Below are positions 37,301 through 47,153 of a DNA stretch of 64,000 bases, piece after piece; the stretch's first letter is position 1; each line of letters opens with the position of its first letter. The stretch covers positions 59,208,980 to 59,272,979 of the forward strand of contig NC_092861.1 of NCBI RefSeq assembly GCF_032062135.1, read 5' to 3'. Made by a program: the position numbers and the translations under genes. Under the pieces are notes generated by a model that saw only the letters and a program-made list of their open reading frames with translations, did no database searches and had not been told where the DNA came from. The stretch is from Pyxicephalus adspersus (Eukaryota > Chordata > Amphibia > Anura > Pyxicephalidae).

Positions 37301-39182
37301 GCAGTAGTTATGATTGTAATGAAAATTGAAATGAAATTCTTTTTTTAGGTGAATCAAAGGTACTTGTTGTGAACAATCTATCATACAATGCTACCGAAGA
37401 CAGTCTGCAAGAAGTTTTTGAAAAGGCAACTTCTATTAGGGTACCCCAAAATAACCAGGGCCGGCCTAAAGGGTATGTATAAGACCTGGTATTGTAAAAC
37501 CTATTTGCATCTAGGAATAACTTCTAATAAGTGTTTACAAGTGTTCTCAAAGTAATATGGAGTAGTGGTCTTTGCTAATGTGTAAAAATTCTATACTTGC
37601 AGGTTTGCTTTTATAGAATTCTCTTCTGTAGAAGAAGCAAAAGAGGCAATGGATTCCTTTAACAATACAGAGATTGAAGGCAGGACGATAAGACTGGAGT
37701 ACAGCCAAAATGCCGGACCACGTGGCGAACAAGGTGGGAGAATAGTGTTGCTTCACATAAAACCATTAAGCATTGAAAATACGATCTATGCTGGAAATGA
37801 TGATGACTGTATCTGAGTATCCTTGATGATAAAATCCTTTCTCTAGATAGTCAAGTACTGATCCAGCTTCAACCAACTAATCACAGCATATATTGATTGA
37901 TCCTTTATCCCCACCAAGCCAAATCCTAATTTTCCTATTGTTTGACTAAATATTTTGCTAGAAGTCTGTTCATTGCATCTGTTCTTACTGGTATTTACAG
38001 TAAGTAAATTTATATCTGGTTACAGGAACCAGATGTAATTTTATGTACTTTTGCTAGTTCTCTGCCAAGACATTTACTGTTAATACCTTATATTAAGGGA
38101 ATGCCTGTGGCTTGACTCCCAAGCAAATGTAGCCTACAATGTAGTTGAAAATTTAGTGTTGATCACTACCTATGAGTATCAACAAACTTCAGTCAGGTAT
38201 TTAAATGGGGTAATAGATTTGTGTGCAGAAGTTTCAACTTATTTTTTTTTTTTTTTTTTCCCCCTCTCTTAAGGATCCGCTCAGTCAAAGACACTTTTTG
38301 TCAGAGGCCTTTCTGAAGACACAACTGAAGAGACCCTAAAAGAAGCTTTTGATGGCTCTGTAAATGCCAGGATAGTAACAGATCGAGATACTGGAACTTC
38401 AAAGGGGTGAGTGGTGGTCTTAATCCATATATGCCTACTGAACTCTCTTCTGCTAATGGTTTTTTGTTGATTCCTTCTCTTTGAGCTCTGTCCTGCCAGC
38501 TGTGTATAGCAGTGAACAGATTCGCAAGAGAAGGATAGAAATGGCATTTGTGGCTTAAGTTGCCCCTCTAATGAGGAGTTAATGGCTACTGTGCAACAAG
38601 ATATTCAGAAAAAACTGCTTTTAACAGTGTCTGTTTAGGAAGTATTTTAGCATATGGCTAGTACAGAAAAAAAATCTTATTGATCTTGTCAAACATGCTT
38701 TCAGCTAGTTACATTTTGTTCCATATACATTAGTAAAAAAAAAAAAAATGTTTTCTTCTCCCCTCAACAGATTTGGCTTTGTAGATTTCTCCTCAGCTGA
38801 AGATGCTAAAGCTGCCAAGGAGGCAATGGAGGATGGAGAGATAGATGGAAATAAAGTTACACTAGATTTTGCAAAGCCTAAAGGTGACGGTCAGCGTGGA
38901 GGCGGTCGCGGTGGTTTTGGGGGCAGAGGAGGCGGTCGCGGTGGTTTTGGGGGCAGAGGAGGCGGTCGCGGTGGCTTTGGCGGCAGAGGAGGCGGCCGTG
39001 GAGGTTTTGGCGGCAGAGGCGGAGGACGTGGAGGATTTAAAGGTGGGATGAGTTTAATTTCCAGGATTGAAACATGTTTGTGTTTTTTATTTTGTGTGTG
39101 AATAATGCTCTTCTAATTTTTAGGTAGAGGAGGTGGAGGATTCAGAGGTGGTCAAGGAAAGAAGACCAAATTTGACGACTGA
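30049..39182 (+). CDS. ncl: Nucleolin, 15 coding exons, intact
   Basis: Nucleolin is the abundant nucleolar protein that binds pre-rRNA and helps its transcription, processing and assembly. Coding exons: 30049-30066, 31731-31826, 32468-32687, 33293-33406, 34018-34170, 34277-34372, 34902-35025, 35105-35250, 36017-36143, 36717-36871, 37349-37472, 37603-37733, 38274-38406, 38771-39042, 39124-39182. All introns have GT-AG ends and the phases join without a stop, giving 1968 nt or 655 residues (human is 710). The start MVKLAK is identical to human nucleolin and sits in a good context (A at -3, G at +4). Order of parts: TPAKK repeats and acidic runs (about 1-230), RRM1 (234-308), RRM2 (326-402), RRM3 (419-494), RRM4 (506-583), RGG tail (587-650) and a KKTKFDD end. 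Five snoRNAs lie in its introns. No break was seen. Exon borders come from reading frame and splice consensus; UTR limits are not fixed. Confidence 0.97.
30067..31730 (+). other. Nucleolin intron 1
   Basis: The longest nucleolin intron, GT at 30067 and AG ending at 31730. Apart from the CpG island at its start it is ordinary AT-rich sequence. I saw no snoRNA, SINE or other element in 30650-31730. Confidence 0.85.
30195..30640 (+). promoter_or_regulatory. CpG island in nucleolin intron 1
   Basis: GC- and CpG-rich tract starting about 130 bp into intron 1, with a long G run near 30380. It has two more CACGTG E-boxes, at 30587-30592 and 30608-30613. A 145-codon open frame crosses it but looks like a result of low stop density in GC-rich DNA. 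Typical of a housekeeping promoter whose island extends into the first intron. Confidence 0.7.
33156..33228 (+). ncRNA. SNORD82: Box C/D snoRNA, U82-like, nucleolin intron 3
   Basis: The C box ATGATGA is at 33162-33168 and the D box CTGA at 33220-33223. Terminal stem arms GCACA (33156-33160) and TGTGC (33224-33228) close the RNA. A D' box CAGA (33187-33190) follows the guide GGGACTTAAT, which is complementary over 10 nt to the universally conserved 18S segment AUUAAGUCCC. A C'-like TGATGT lies at 33199-33204. The 3' end lies 64 nt upstream of the 3' splice site, close to the optimal spacing for intronic C/D processing. In mammals U82 is hosted by nucleolin and guides 18S methylation with this guide. 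This copy has a weaker D' than the one in intron 4. Confidence 0.83.
33794..33860 (+). ncRNA. SNORD82: Box C/D snoRNA, U82-like, nucleolin intron 4
   Basis: A compact C/D RNA with all boxes at consensus: C ATGATGA (33801-33807), D' CTGA (33827-33830), C' TGATGA (33835-33840) and D CTGA (33851-33854). A perfect 6-bp stem (GGCACA / TGTGCC) closes it. The guide GGGACTTAAT before D' pairs over 10 nt with 18S AUUAAGUCCC. The fifth base upstream of D' pairs with the first A of the AA, which fits the known U82 target (human 18S A1678, from memory). The first 10 guide bases and D' neighbourhood match the intron 3 copy, so the two are paralogues. Confidence 0.9.
34902..35250 (+). CDS. ncl: Nucleolin exons 7-8: RRM1
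   Basis: RRM1, the first RNA-binding domain. RNP2 reads LSVFVANLN at the start of exon 7, and RNP1 reads RFGYVEFA at the start of exon 8. The intron between them (35026-35104, 79 bp) is phase 2 and falls just before RNP1, as in the other three RRMs. In studied nucleolins RRM1 and RRM2 together bind the pre-rRNA stem-loop recognition element. Exon 8 ends in a lysine-rich linker (KSKNAENKK). Confidence 0.95.
35640..35702 (+). mobile_element. SINE 3' end in nucleolin intron 8
   Basis: AATGTACAGCAATGTTATAT, GGTGCTATATAAATACTG and a TTTAATAATAC tail. Only the last 60 bases of the element are present. Confidence 0.65.
36017..36871 (+). CDS. ncl: Nucleolin exons 9-10: RRM2
   Basis: RRM2. Exon 9 begins RDARTLFIKNIPY, containing RNP2; exon 10 begins with IAYVEF, the RNP1 strand after a KG split by the phase-2 intron. 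The EEKQGTEVEGRS and YTGEKSQN segments match human nucleolin closely. Intron 10 after it is phase 1 and holds a U20-like snoRNA next to a MITE remnant. Confidence 0.95.
36985..37165. mobile_element. Old TTAA-type MITE remnant in nucleolin intron 10
   Basis: Degenerate family A copy: TTTAAAGCCATATACAGATT on the left, then TTCCATTCTATGGAAGGGG and ATCTGATGTCATATGTAGCTGAA on the right. It ends about two bases before the terminal stem of U20-like copy A. Confidence 0.5.
37167..37247 (+). ncRNA. SNORD20: Box C/D snoRNA, U20-like copy A, nucleolin intron 10
   Basis: C box ATGATGA at 37174-37180, C' TGATGA at 37201-37206 and D CTGA at 37238-37241; a terminal stem of GCTCGA with TCCAGC has one mismatch. 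The guide AGATAGTCAAGT before D pairs with 18S ACUUGACUAUCU over 12 nt. The other copy extends this to 20 nt; here pairing stops because AAAG replaces CTAG. Position five upstream of D still faces the same 18S uridine. The D' is CAGA, not CTGA. A TTAA-type MITE remnant ends about two bases before the stem. It is either a second working U20 or a copy losing its guide. Confidence 0.85.
37349..37733 (+). CDS. ncl: Nucleolin exons 11-12: RRM3
   Basis: RRM3. Exon 11 starts GESKVLVVNNLSY with RNP2; the human counterpart is GESKTLVLSNLSY. Exon 12 starts FAFIEF (RNP1) after the phase-2 split at KG. The intron between is short (37473-37602). Exon 12 is followed by phase-1 intron 12, which carries the second and better conserved U20. 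Confidence 0.95.
37790..37867 (+). ncRNA. SNORD20: Box C/D snoRNA U20, copy B, nucleolin intron 12
   Basis: C box ATGATGA (37797-37803), C' TGATGA (37824-37829) and D CTGA (37858-37861), closed by a perfect stem GCTGGA / TCCAGC. The guide at 37837-37856 is complementary to 18S ACUUGACUAUCUAGAGGAAG over 20 nt with a single G:U pair. U20 was first described as an RNA with a 21-nt 18S complementarity in a mammalian nucleolin intron, between the exons for RRM3 and RRM4, which is where this copy lies. The fifth base upstream of D faces the second U of ACUUG (human 18S U1804 by known numbering). Confidence 0.94.
38274..39182 (+). CDS. ncl: Nucleolin exons 13-15: RRM4 and RGG tail
   Basis: RRM4 has RNP2 LFVRGLSE in exon 13 and RNP1 FGFVDF in exon 14, again split at KG by a phase-2 intron that holds U23. 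After AMEDGEIDGNKVTLDFAKPKG the frame enters an RGG/GAR domain (38881-39040) made of about four 30-nt, ten-residue units GGGRGGFGGR. Exon 15 adds another RGGGGFRGG and the end KKTKFDD with the stop at 39180-39182. RGG tails bind RNA without sequence specificity and carry dimethyl-arginine in known nucleolins. The GC-rich repeat array contrasts with the AT-rich flanks. Confidence 0.96.
38465..38601 (+). ncRNA. SNORA75: Box H/ACA snoRNA U23-like, nucleolin intron 13
   Basis: The 5' hairpin is closed by a perfect 9-bp helix, CCTTCTCTT (38473-38481) with AAGAGAAGG (38526-38534). It is followed directly by a hinge H box ATAGAA (38535-38540, ANANNA). The second hairpin contains CCTC-TAAT-GAGG and ends with the ACA box at 38596-38598, three bases before the presumed 3' end. 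The place, within the intron splitting RRM4, matches mammalian U23 (SNORA75). Ends are approximate and the pseudouridylation target was not worked out here. Confidence 0.87.
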
Positions 39183-39620
39183 AAAGTTTTATTCTAGTCT
39201 CCTTCCAATTTCAAGCCATCTCCCTTAATTGAAAGGACTCTGAGAACTGCAGGGGGTAAAATCCCCTCCTCATTCTATCATCTAGATTTGGCAGAGCCTT
39301 CTGTGTGGACATTCCAGTGTGGAGACATACCTTTTCCTGTTTAACATCTGGACACAGTCCTTTCATGGAAGATGTGCGACTGACTGTCCTAACAGACTTT
39401 TTTTTAAAGAAGTGTGTGAGAAGAAACTATGTCCTGATGTTGTCTGTTTTACTCACTGTACAATTTTTTTCCTACAAATCCTGTAGTATTTTGCTATAAA
39501 TGCAGAATGTTAATGGTTTGTGCTTCAGCCGCTGTCTCAGATTAAAGGACCTCATCTGGTTACATAATTTTTACATATTAAGTTCTACATACTTAAAATT
39601 GGTGCTGTTTTACAAATGTC
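39183..39620 (+). promoter_or_regulatory. Nucleolin 3' UTR with candidate poly(A) signal
   Basis: Follows the stop codon. An ATTAAA hexamer at 39541-39546 is the clearest nearby poly(A) signal; no AATAAA lies closer. The true end could be further downstream. Confidence 0.5.
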
Positions 39621-40432
39621 ATGTCTGTAATGCAGCACTTAATTCCTTGACTGACTAGTGTAGCAAAGGGAAAGTTTTCTGGTAGGGAATGTTCTGAGCC
39701 TAAAATGACAGTTCATGTACATGCATTTTTTTCTGTTTGTCAGTCATCCCATACAACCCCTTTTCCAGATACAATAACTGTTTTCTGTGAACATCTTAGT
39801 TTTGTTCTAATCACTCTGTCCATTAGGAAGATTCCTTTCTACTTTGGTAATGGTAACAGAAAAGTAGTATGGAATCTCATCAATTGGGAAACTTTCTTTT
39901 TACTAGATCTGCTCCACTAAGGGAAATGGCAACATGACCTCTCTACTCTTCATTGGAGGATTTTGATGCATTTTCCCTGAGGCACAATTTAACATACTTG
40001 TGGTTTGTTTTTTGAGCTTTGCTTCTTTGTAATGCCTCCTGGATGTTGGCAGAAATTTATTTTTATGTGCAAGATGTGTCCAGTTTACTAAAGGCCACAA
40101 CATGTTGAGGTTAAGCATGAGTAGGCTGCCGTTTGCCGTGCCTTTGATTTAATTTTTGCAGTTGAACAGACTTTATTTTACACGGTTGGGCAGGTCCCTT
40201 ATTGAAGCCACTTCCTCTGAGTCCTTATGATGTGTAGTAGAAGCTCTGGCATAGCAAAAGTTCATGCCCTTTTAGCTTGCCTCCCTGGCTTTGCTGAGTT
40301 TGTCCTGTTTATTAGCATCATATGTAGTCCATACCACAGCTTCCTGTTTTCAGCAAGCTATGTAGAGTACTATCCTCGCCCCTGCTTACCAGCCTAATAT
40401 CTGCCTGCTCTGCATAGAAGCACCTATTGTGC

Positions 40433-40760
40433 TTAAACCTCCTTAACGGTAATCCCAAGTGTGGGTTGGGGTCAATTATCAATTTCAAAAGCAGTAACCC
40501 TGAGCCACACTTGGGGTGGATTTGCCAGGGAGTTTAAAAAGCTTACCTGGTAAGTTGTGCCCATGGCATCCTTTTCGCCTGGCATCTGCATCCCTGGAGT
40601 GTGAGCATTGGGGACATGAGGCCGGGGGAAGCAGGTGCTGGAGGCAGGACTTGATGGGAAAAGAAAAATACTAAGTATTTTTAAATGTACTGCTTTTACA
40701 TTTAAAAATACTTATTTTAACCTCCCTGGTGGTATGAATACTAAGTTATGCAATAAACAG
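40433..40760. mobile_element. TTAA-type MITE family C, composite
   Basis: Starts TTAAACCTCCTTAACGG and keeps CCCAAGTGTGGGTTGGGGT and CTGAGCCACACTTGGGGT. At 40717 another TTAACCTCCCTGGTGG begins in the same orientation, so a truncated copy is followed by the left end of a second. Confidence 0.65.
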
Positions 40761-41162
40761 CTTTTAGCATTAGCAGGGAAAGGCAAAAAAATTAAGTAAA
40801 CTTTGTTGCCAAACTTTTTTTTTTTTGTTGTGCACACCAGAGGCCATTTAATTCTTAACACATTTTCTGTCATTCATTATCTGTTTTGTAATTTGATAAA
40901 ATGTTGCTGCAGGCTAACTAAAGCATAGGGTTTGTTGTTCCTGGGCAGCACTGTACTTGTATTTTTTTTTTTCTCTCTTAATCACTGTCAGAAGTGACAT
41001 GCCAGTGTTGAGTTGCTATCTTTACTCATTCTCTGACTACAATTCATAAAGCTGGCTAGCATCGTCACAGGTTCCCGCAAAAAAGACTTAACTGCTCCAA
41101 GTCCCAGGGACCTGAGGGGTATGAAAAGAATGGTGTCATACTGATAATTCTTTCAGTCAAAT

Positions 41163-41322
41163 GTTATTATTTAAATGGGATTTATATTGTGCCAGTTATG
41201 CAGCACTGTACATTAAATAGAGGTTGCAAATGACAGGTGAATACAGGCAGTGACAGAGGAGGCGAGAACCCTTCCCCAACGAGCTTACAATCTAGAAGGT
41301 AGGGGAAGTAACCCACAATAGG
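41163..41322 (-). mobile_element. SINE/LINE tail copy
   Basis: GGGATTTATATTGTGCCAGT, ATGCAGCACTGTACATTAAA, GACAGGTGAATACAGGCAG and CCCAACGAGCTTACAATCTA. Same tail family, longer variant. Confidence 0.72.
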
Positions 41323-41864
41323 AGGGGAAATACATAGTCATATTTTGAAATTTAGGTCCTGTTACAAACTAAGGCTGCACACAAATATTAAAAAGCTAGG
41401 GACTCCCCCCCCCCAATAATAGGTTTTCCTTTATTTAACACTCTGGCTTTGTGGTGGCCATGGATTAGTAGTGTCAGTATCTGTCTGACTCTTCACTCCA
41501 TTCTCTTTTGCACATCCAGAGCTGTGGTAGTTGCCTGCTCTTTTCCTGAAGACTTGCTGTCCTATGTGACCAAGAGGTGTGCAGTGCAAGCTTGTATTTA
41601 ATATTTGTTACTGGGGTCAGTTTAGATAGATTCTTGACTAGCTGTTCATTTTAATGGCTGGATTCTTATGTCTGTTTTGGATCAGGTTGATCTACAGGAA
41701 GGGCTGAAGTATTTGTGGCTTTCCTCTATTGGTTTCAAACAGCTCTTTTTCTGCCTCTTAGAAATGGGGTCTTTACCATTATCTGGGATACAGTACCCTG
41801 CCAACAATGATTGTAGACTGACTGCCCTGCTGTCCCCTCTGAGTTTAGACAAAATACCTCAGGG

Positions 41865-42527
41865 CAGGGGTGTCAAACTCTGACCTGGCATGTCCTTTGA
41901 CCCCCATAAGAATTCTTAATATAAATTGCAGCTGGCCTGCTGCTACTGCAATCCGTGGTAACAGCAGGCTGGCTGCAATTAATATTAGGCTGCTGTTCTA
42001 TAGACCTGAGTACAATGCTGCTACTACAATGCCTCTGGTCTGGCCTCATGTCTCTAAACCAGCGGCCTCTCTCCCTGGCCCTGCATTTTTTAGACGCAAG
42101 TGATGCCAGGAATTGTAGTAGCAGCATCACTTGTGTTTATTGAACAGCAGCCAATGTGTGGACCCCGCAGTGGGTATACTGACAGGTAAACTCAATTATC
42201 AATATTATATTATCAGTAATTTTAGAGCTATTGCTATAATGATTGTTTTATTGTGCCAGAGAATACATCAATTCATTTGGTTTCATATTGCATTTTCTGG
42301 CAAGTAAAACAAATAATCTCAATAAGAAGAAACAAGAATACATGAGAAGAGCATGCAGTTATAAGCAGTGGATTGATCTAAATTAGTTCGATCAATCCAC
42401 TGCCTTTTACTGCATGCTCTTCTCGTGTTTTGAGACTGTTGATTTCGTTTTTTCAATCAATTTCAAGTTTGGCCCATGACTTGGTCTAAATTTTTATTTC
42501 AGCCCTCTATTTCGGTTGACACCCCTG
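41865..42527. mobile_element. Non-autonomous hAT element with nested hairpins
   Basis: Starts CAGGGGTGTCAAACTC and ends TTGACACCCCTG, hAT-type inverted ends. Its right part holds two concentric perfect helices: an outer one of 16 bp (42344-42359 with 42409-42424) and an inner one of 13 bp (42365-42377 with 42391-42403). I could not confirm an 8-bp duplication at the ends. No transposase frame. Confidence 0.8.
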
Positions 42528-45500
42528 TCATCATAGGGCATGAAAGTGCTGCACAATGGGGTATGTTTGCCTGTAAAGACAAAAAATTCTGTGTATCAAA
42601 ATTGGCATACAGACCGGAAATAGAATTTTTGCTACAGCAGTTCTCCCCTTCACCTCCTTCAATTGTGGTCTGTATACTGTCTAGTGCCAATGTATTTGAA
42701 AAGTTAGATTGTTTAAAAAAAAAAAAAAAAAAAAATGTCCCGGACAACTGGTGAGTATACCATACTTTGCTAATTTTTACTTTGTTAAATTCAACTTGGT
42801 GATAATTGCCTGTCCATCCATATCAGTAACCCCTCTTTTTACCATCCTCCCGAATAGCATAAAAGTAACTGACATAGTAATATCTCTGACAGAGGGGAAA
42901 GTTTTGCCACTTAATGGACACCAAGAAAAGGGATTTTATAGAGAAGTACAAAAATAGTTTTTCTTTCCCATTGAGGGATTCAAGAAGTCTTCAATTTAGG
43001 GTGTACTAATGCCTACAGGTTGATTGTTTGGAAGATCTACAGTTGTATTCACATTAATAGTTGTGTGTTTAAACAAACTGGTAAAGCCATTATAAAGATT
43101 TTGCGCTTTATCACTATCTCACATCCGGCTGAGCTAATTTAGAGCAATATTGATCAATATTAGGTTGAGCAATTGCTGGACCATTAGAAGCTGCTGTCTC
43201 ATCTTTTGATCTCTTGCTACAAAATAGCACAGCTTTAAGTGGTATGGTGATAAACTGGTGAAGCTCTGGTGGGTGTTGCAGTAAAATAAAAATAATGTAT
43301 ACTTCATATATTGGGGCTGTCTAACCTTTTATGTAATGCAAAATTTAGTTTAACTCTTTGTCTAAGACCAAAATGGATATTTTCAAGGGGAGTGCTACCA
43401 GTTCAGACCCTTTCCTAGAACAGGTTATGGCAACAAGTAATAAATTATGGTTGGAGAGGGGACTGTTTCTAAAAAGTTAAAATGATGATTTCTTAAGTGT
43501 AGAGATAAAAGCAAATTTAGATTTCACCAGCCACAGAAAACTCACTGGGAATGAGCAGCCAGTAGTCTCCTATACAAAGCGGCACTGGGAAACATCTAAA
43601 GTGGGATGAAATCCTGTGGAGTATGAAATTCACATCTGATGCTAATATGAGACCTGAAGTAGCCTACTTAGCTTTAAGCATAGGATGAATCGGAATTTAA
43701 AACCTGTGCTGTTGTAGGAAACCATCCAAACTGCTGCACATAACATATCTAATATATCTTGCCAAATTTAAGGGATGTATTTATAGTCTTCCCCTCTCAA
43801 ATGGCTCCAAATTAATCTATCATTTTCATTTATAAAAAACAGCGTTTTTTATTGAGACAGCTGTGCACTTTTGGCAACTGGTCACTAGGTATCAGAACTA
43901 GTCATTGTTTTATTAAGAACTGAAACAAGTGTAGAGAAAATCACCGTAGAATTCACAGGGTAATCATTGATAAAGAGACCCCACAAGTCAACAAAGCTGG
44001 TAGGCAATAGTAAAATTCAAATCTTTAGAAGCATGGGTCCTGATTTTTATATAGGTAATAAATGGTAAAGCGGGAGGGTAGATAGCACATAATTTGGAAA
44101 AGAGGAAAAATAGATCCAGCAAAACCGTGTCTAGCAGAATGATTCTGTGCTTCTCAGGCCATTATTTCTATCAGATATCTTGGATTTTAGAAATCTATGT
44201 GTCACTATGCAGAGGCCTTGACTGCAGTCACAAAGCTGGGATACAAATCTTATCTGCTTTCAGTATGCGTATATTAAAAGGCTTTACAGCTACAATTATT
44301 AGGATGAAGAGGAAAAAAGCCAAGGGAATCTGCCTATCAGTACATTTCATTGAGATCTCTAATCCTTTTCCAGAATGGTTGTATTTCAGGGAGTCCCAGA
44401 AGATTTGGAGGGGATCCCTGATTACCTGTAAATCTCAGGATAAAATATATGTATTTAGGTAGGAACCCAGTACCAATTAGTAAACCCAAAGGATAATTTA
44501 TCGAATGTAATCAAACTAATGTATGTGGCCAGTTTAGCTGTCTGAAAATTAGTGATGTCACAATTATAATTACTAATGTACCATTCTTAGAAAGCTGGAC
44601 CCTTAACCTGGTAAATATATGAAATATTGATTGGTAGGGTCAACGTTTGCTGAAGCTGAAGTGTTGGTAATGAGAAAAGCAGGCACTTTTCTAAATAAAG
44701 GGAAATGTTCTGATATTCCACTGTAAAGTATATTTAGAGTTACTTATGTCTCTCACTGACCACTAGATGGCAGCAGTCACATAGGTAATAGGCTGTCACC
44801 TGAATAACATGAATATGAATTGGACATCATAACTATTGCAGGTTTCTTTGAGACCTGAAAATTATTTTAGGATCTCTCCATGTTAAAAAGTTTGGAAAAG
44901 GCTGGTCTAGAAGAAGAAATCTCTGTTCAGTTTTAGAATTGTTAAGCCAAACACAAAAACCCATGGAAGTCAACAGAAAAATTTAGATTAAGTAATAGAG
45001 TAACTGCATAAGATGCACCAAAATGGCATGGGAAGACCACCAAATATCTTAGGAAAATTGTTCTGCATAAAAAAAAAGGAAGTGTGTGTGTGTGTACAGT
45101 GCTGGGGAAGAGTCATATATATAGCCTAGGGGGCAATATGGGAAAGATGTAAAATTATTCAATGTATGGCTCACTGGGGTCCCTAAATCTTGCCTATGGT
45201 GTTACATAATCACAAAGGGGCACTCATGGGACTCCCAACAGTAATACTGTACATTGGCAACCAGAAATGGTATAAACATTAAAAGTAATATAAGTGAAAG
45301 AAAAGTGGTATGATGCTCAAATGGTGTCAGTTCGGTAAATGGTATTAGCCATGCTTTGGTGCAACCAATGTGGATATAAATCTGAAAAGACACCAGTACT
45401 AGAGACATGCTGCATTTTCTTAAACATGGTTTCACTGAACAGTGAATCCACAGGGAAAGGGCAGTAAAAATGCAGGTGAAAAGGCTATGCAATATACAGT

Positions 45501-46294
45501 CCATTAACTGTGAACCACAACCATTGTCTTAGGATAGGAAAGAAAGTCGAAAAAAAAACAGTTGTGCTGACCAACACAAATCTTCAGTTTTAGCCATATG
45601 AATGTCTTTATGTTGTAATACATGCCTCACTTAAGTCACATCAAAATCACCATTATGGGTGATGATCACCATTAATAGGTGCCTGATCTATTGGATTCAT
45701 GCTTCAAAATGACACAACTCATTACAGCTGAGCAGACATAACAAGCAGGACTATGAAGTACTGTAAACTGTTTAGGTGAAGCCTTTTCCACTAGCAGAAT
45801 CTGCTACCCATGGTACAGCACCCAATAGACACTTTGCAAAGTTTTTTTCAGGCCCCAGCAGGGAGTTCTGGCCGCACCTAGCACACATCACCTATCCATG
45901 ATGCTAATGAGTTTGTCAGCTCAAGCCTGAAAAACTTAATTTTAAAATAAAGAATAGTGGGTTACCCAGATAGACTAGTGGTCAGAACATACCTACCTGT
46001 GAAACACCATATCATTATCAAAATTAACCAGGATTTAATCTCAGATGACTTCCATACCATCATTTGTGCAAATTGAATTGAACAACACGACTAAAATTAT
46101 TTTCAAAAACAATGTGAATTTATGTTCAAATGTACTTTGTATACTAAATTCTTTTGAGGTGCAATGAACAACAGTGACCAAAATGTACGTAGTGCTACTG
46201 GAACTACATTTGCATGTTCAGATGTATTTGAAGTTTTAGGAGTAAAATGAACAGATGACAGAAATAAAGCATATGGAATTCCCCCTTTACACAT
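42528..46294. other. Intergenic, nothing recognised
   Basis: Includes a 16-20 base A run near 42715 and the CTCF-like motif. The 122-codon frame at 44094-44462 matches nothing I know. Confidence 0.6.
44760..44776 (+). promoter_or_regulatory. CTCF-like motif
   Basis: CCACTAGATGGCAGCAG fits the vertebrate CTCF core consensus closely. A similar site in the same orientation lies at 47138. Binding is not shown by sequence. Confidence 0.45.
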
Positions 46295-46508
46295 TGGGCC
46301 TGATTTAATAAAACTCCCCGTGTCTGGAGAGGATACACTTTCATCAGTGAAGCTGTGTGATCCAGCAAACCTGAATTGGATCTGGTCCAGGATTGAAAAC
46401 ATTTGATAGCAAATAGCAGAAATCCATTCCATGTTTGATGAGTCACCCAGCTTCACTGATGAAAGTGTATTCTCTCCGGACGCGGGGAGTTTTAATAAAT
46501 CAGGCCCA
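46295..46508. mobile_element. Palindromic MITE, family D (GGGCCTGATTTAATAAA)
   Basis: Fold-back element: the left arm GGGCCTGATTTAATAAAACTCC to ATACACTTTCATCAGTGAAG is repeated inverted on the right, with a central AT-rich loop. Copies at 59.9 and 61.5 kb. No coding capacity. Confidence 0.85.
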
Positions 46509-47137
46509 TTGACCTGAGCACACATAGAGCTTGAAAGTTACAACAGTCACTGAATGTTAAGTTCACGTACATCCTCTCTCAAAACTACCCAGTCCCCAGA
46601 GTTATAAAAATTGCTGACCAGTCACATTGGTGTCTATTATGTTTTCCCCTAGATATACCAAAATTTGACCCAAATTCCACACATTTTTTCCGCTTGCATG
46701 TAATTAAAAAATGTATGAATCAAAAGTTGATATTCACATTTACTAACTGAATTCAATGTGAAAACTTTTGGATGAAAATTAGGTAACCTTGGATGAAAAC
46801 TTTAACAGACACCATGGGATGAGACCCCACAATTTGTGTATTAGCCCAGCTTGACTCTTGTCCAAAAAAAAGGATCACACCTAAAATGGAGGACAGAGCT
46901 TGCTTATGCCTTTTTATAGGGTCTGGATGGGACACCTGCCAGAAACATACTTTCCAGAGTCCCTTACCTAGCACCAAATATAGAATGAATATTCCGTGTG
47001 TAGCAGAACCAAACCGAATCATTAGGCTGAATCCGAGCAATAACACTTGTGGACAAATACTATGGCCAATGACAGGAGCTATTGCAGTTTTAAAGTGATT
47101 AGATTTTAGATACCTGTGATGCAGTTCCCTATTTTGA

Positions 47138-47153
47138 CCATTAGATGGCAGTA
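47138..47153 (+). promoter_or_regulatory. CTCF-like motif
   Basis: CCATTAGATGGCAGTA, one or two changes from the 44.8-kb motif, same strand. Confidence 0.4.

Noticed and set aside
44094..44462. 122-codon plus frame
   Set aside because: No domain, low-complexity or splice evidence; length is within chance for this amount of DNA.
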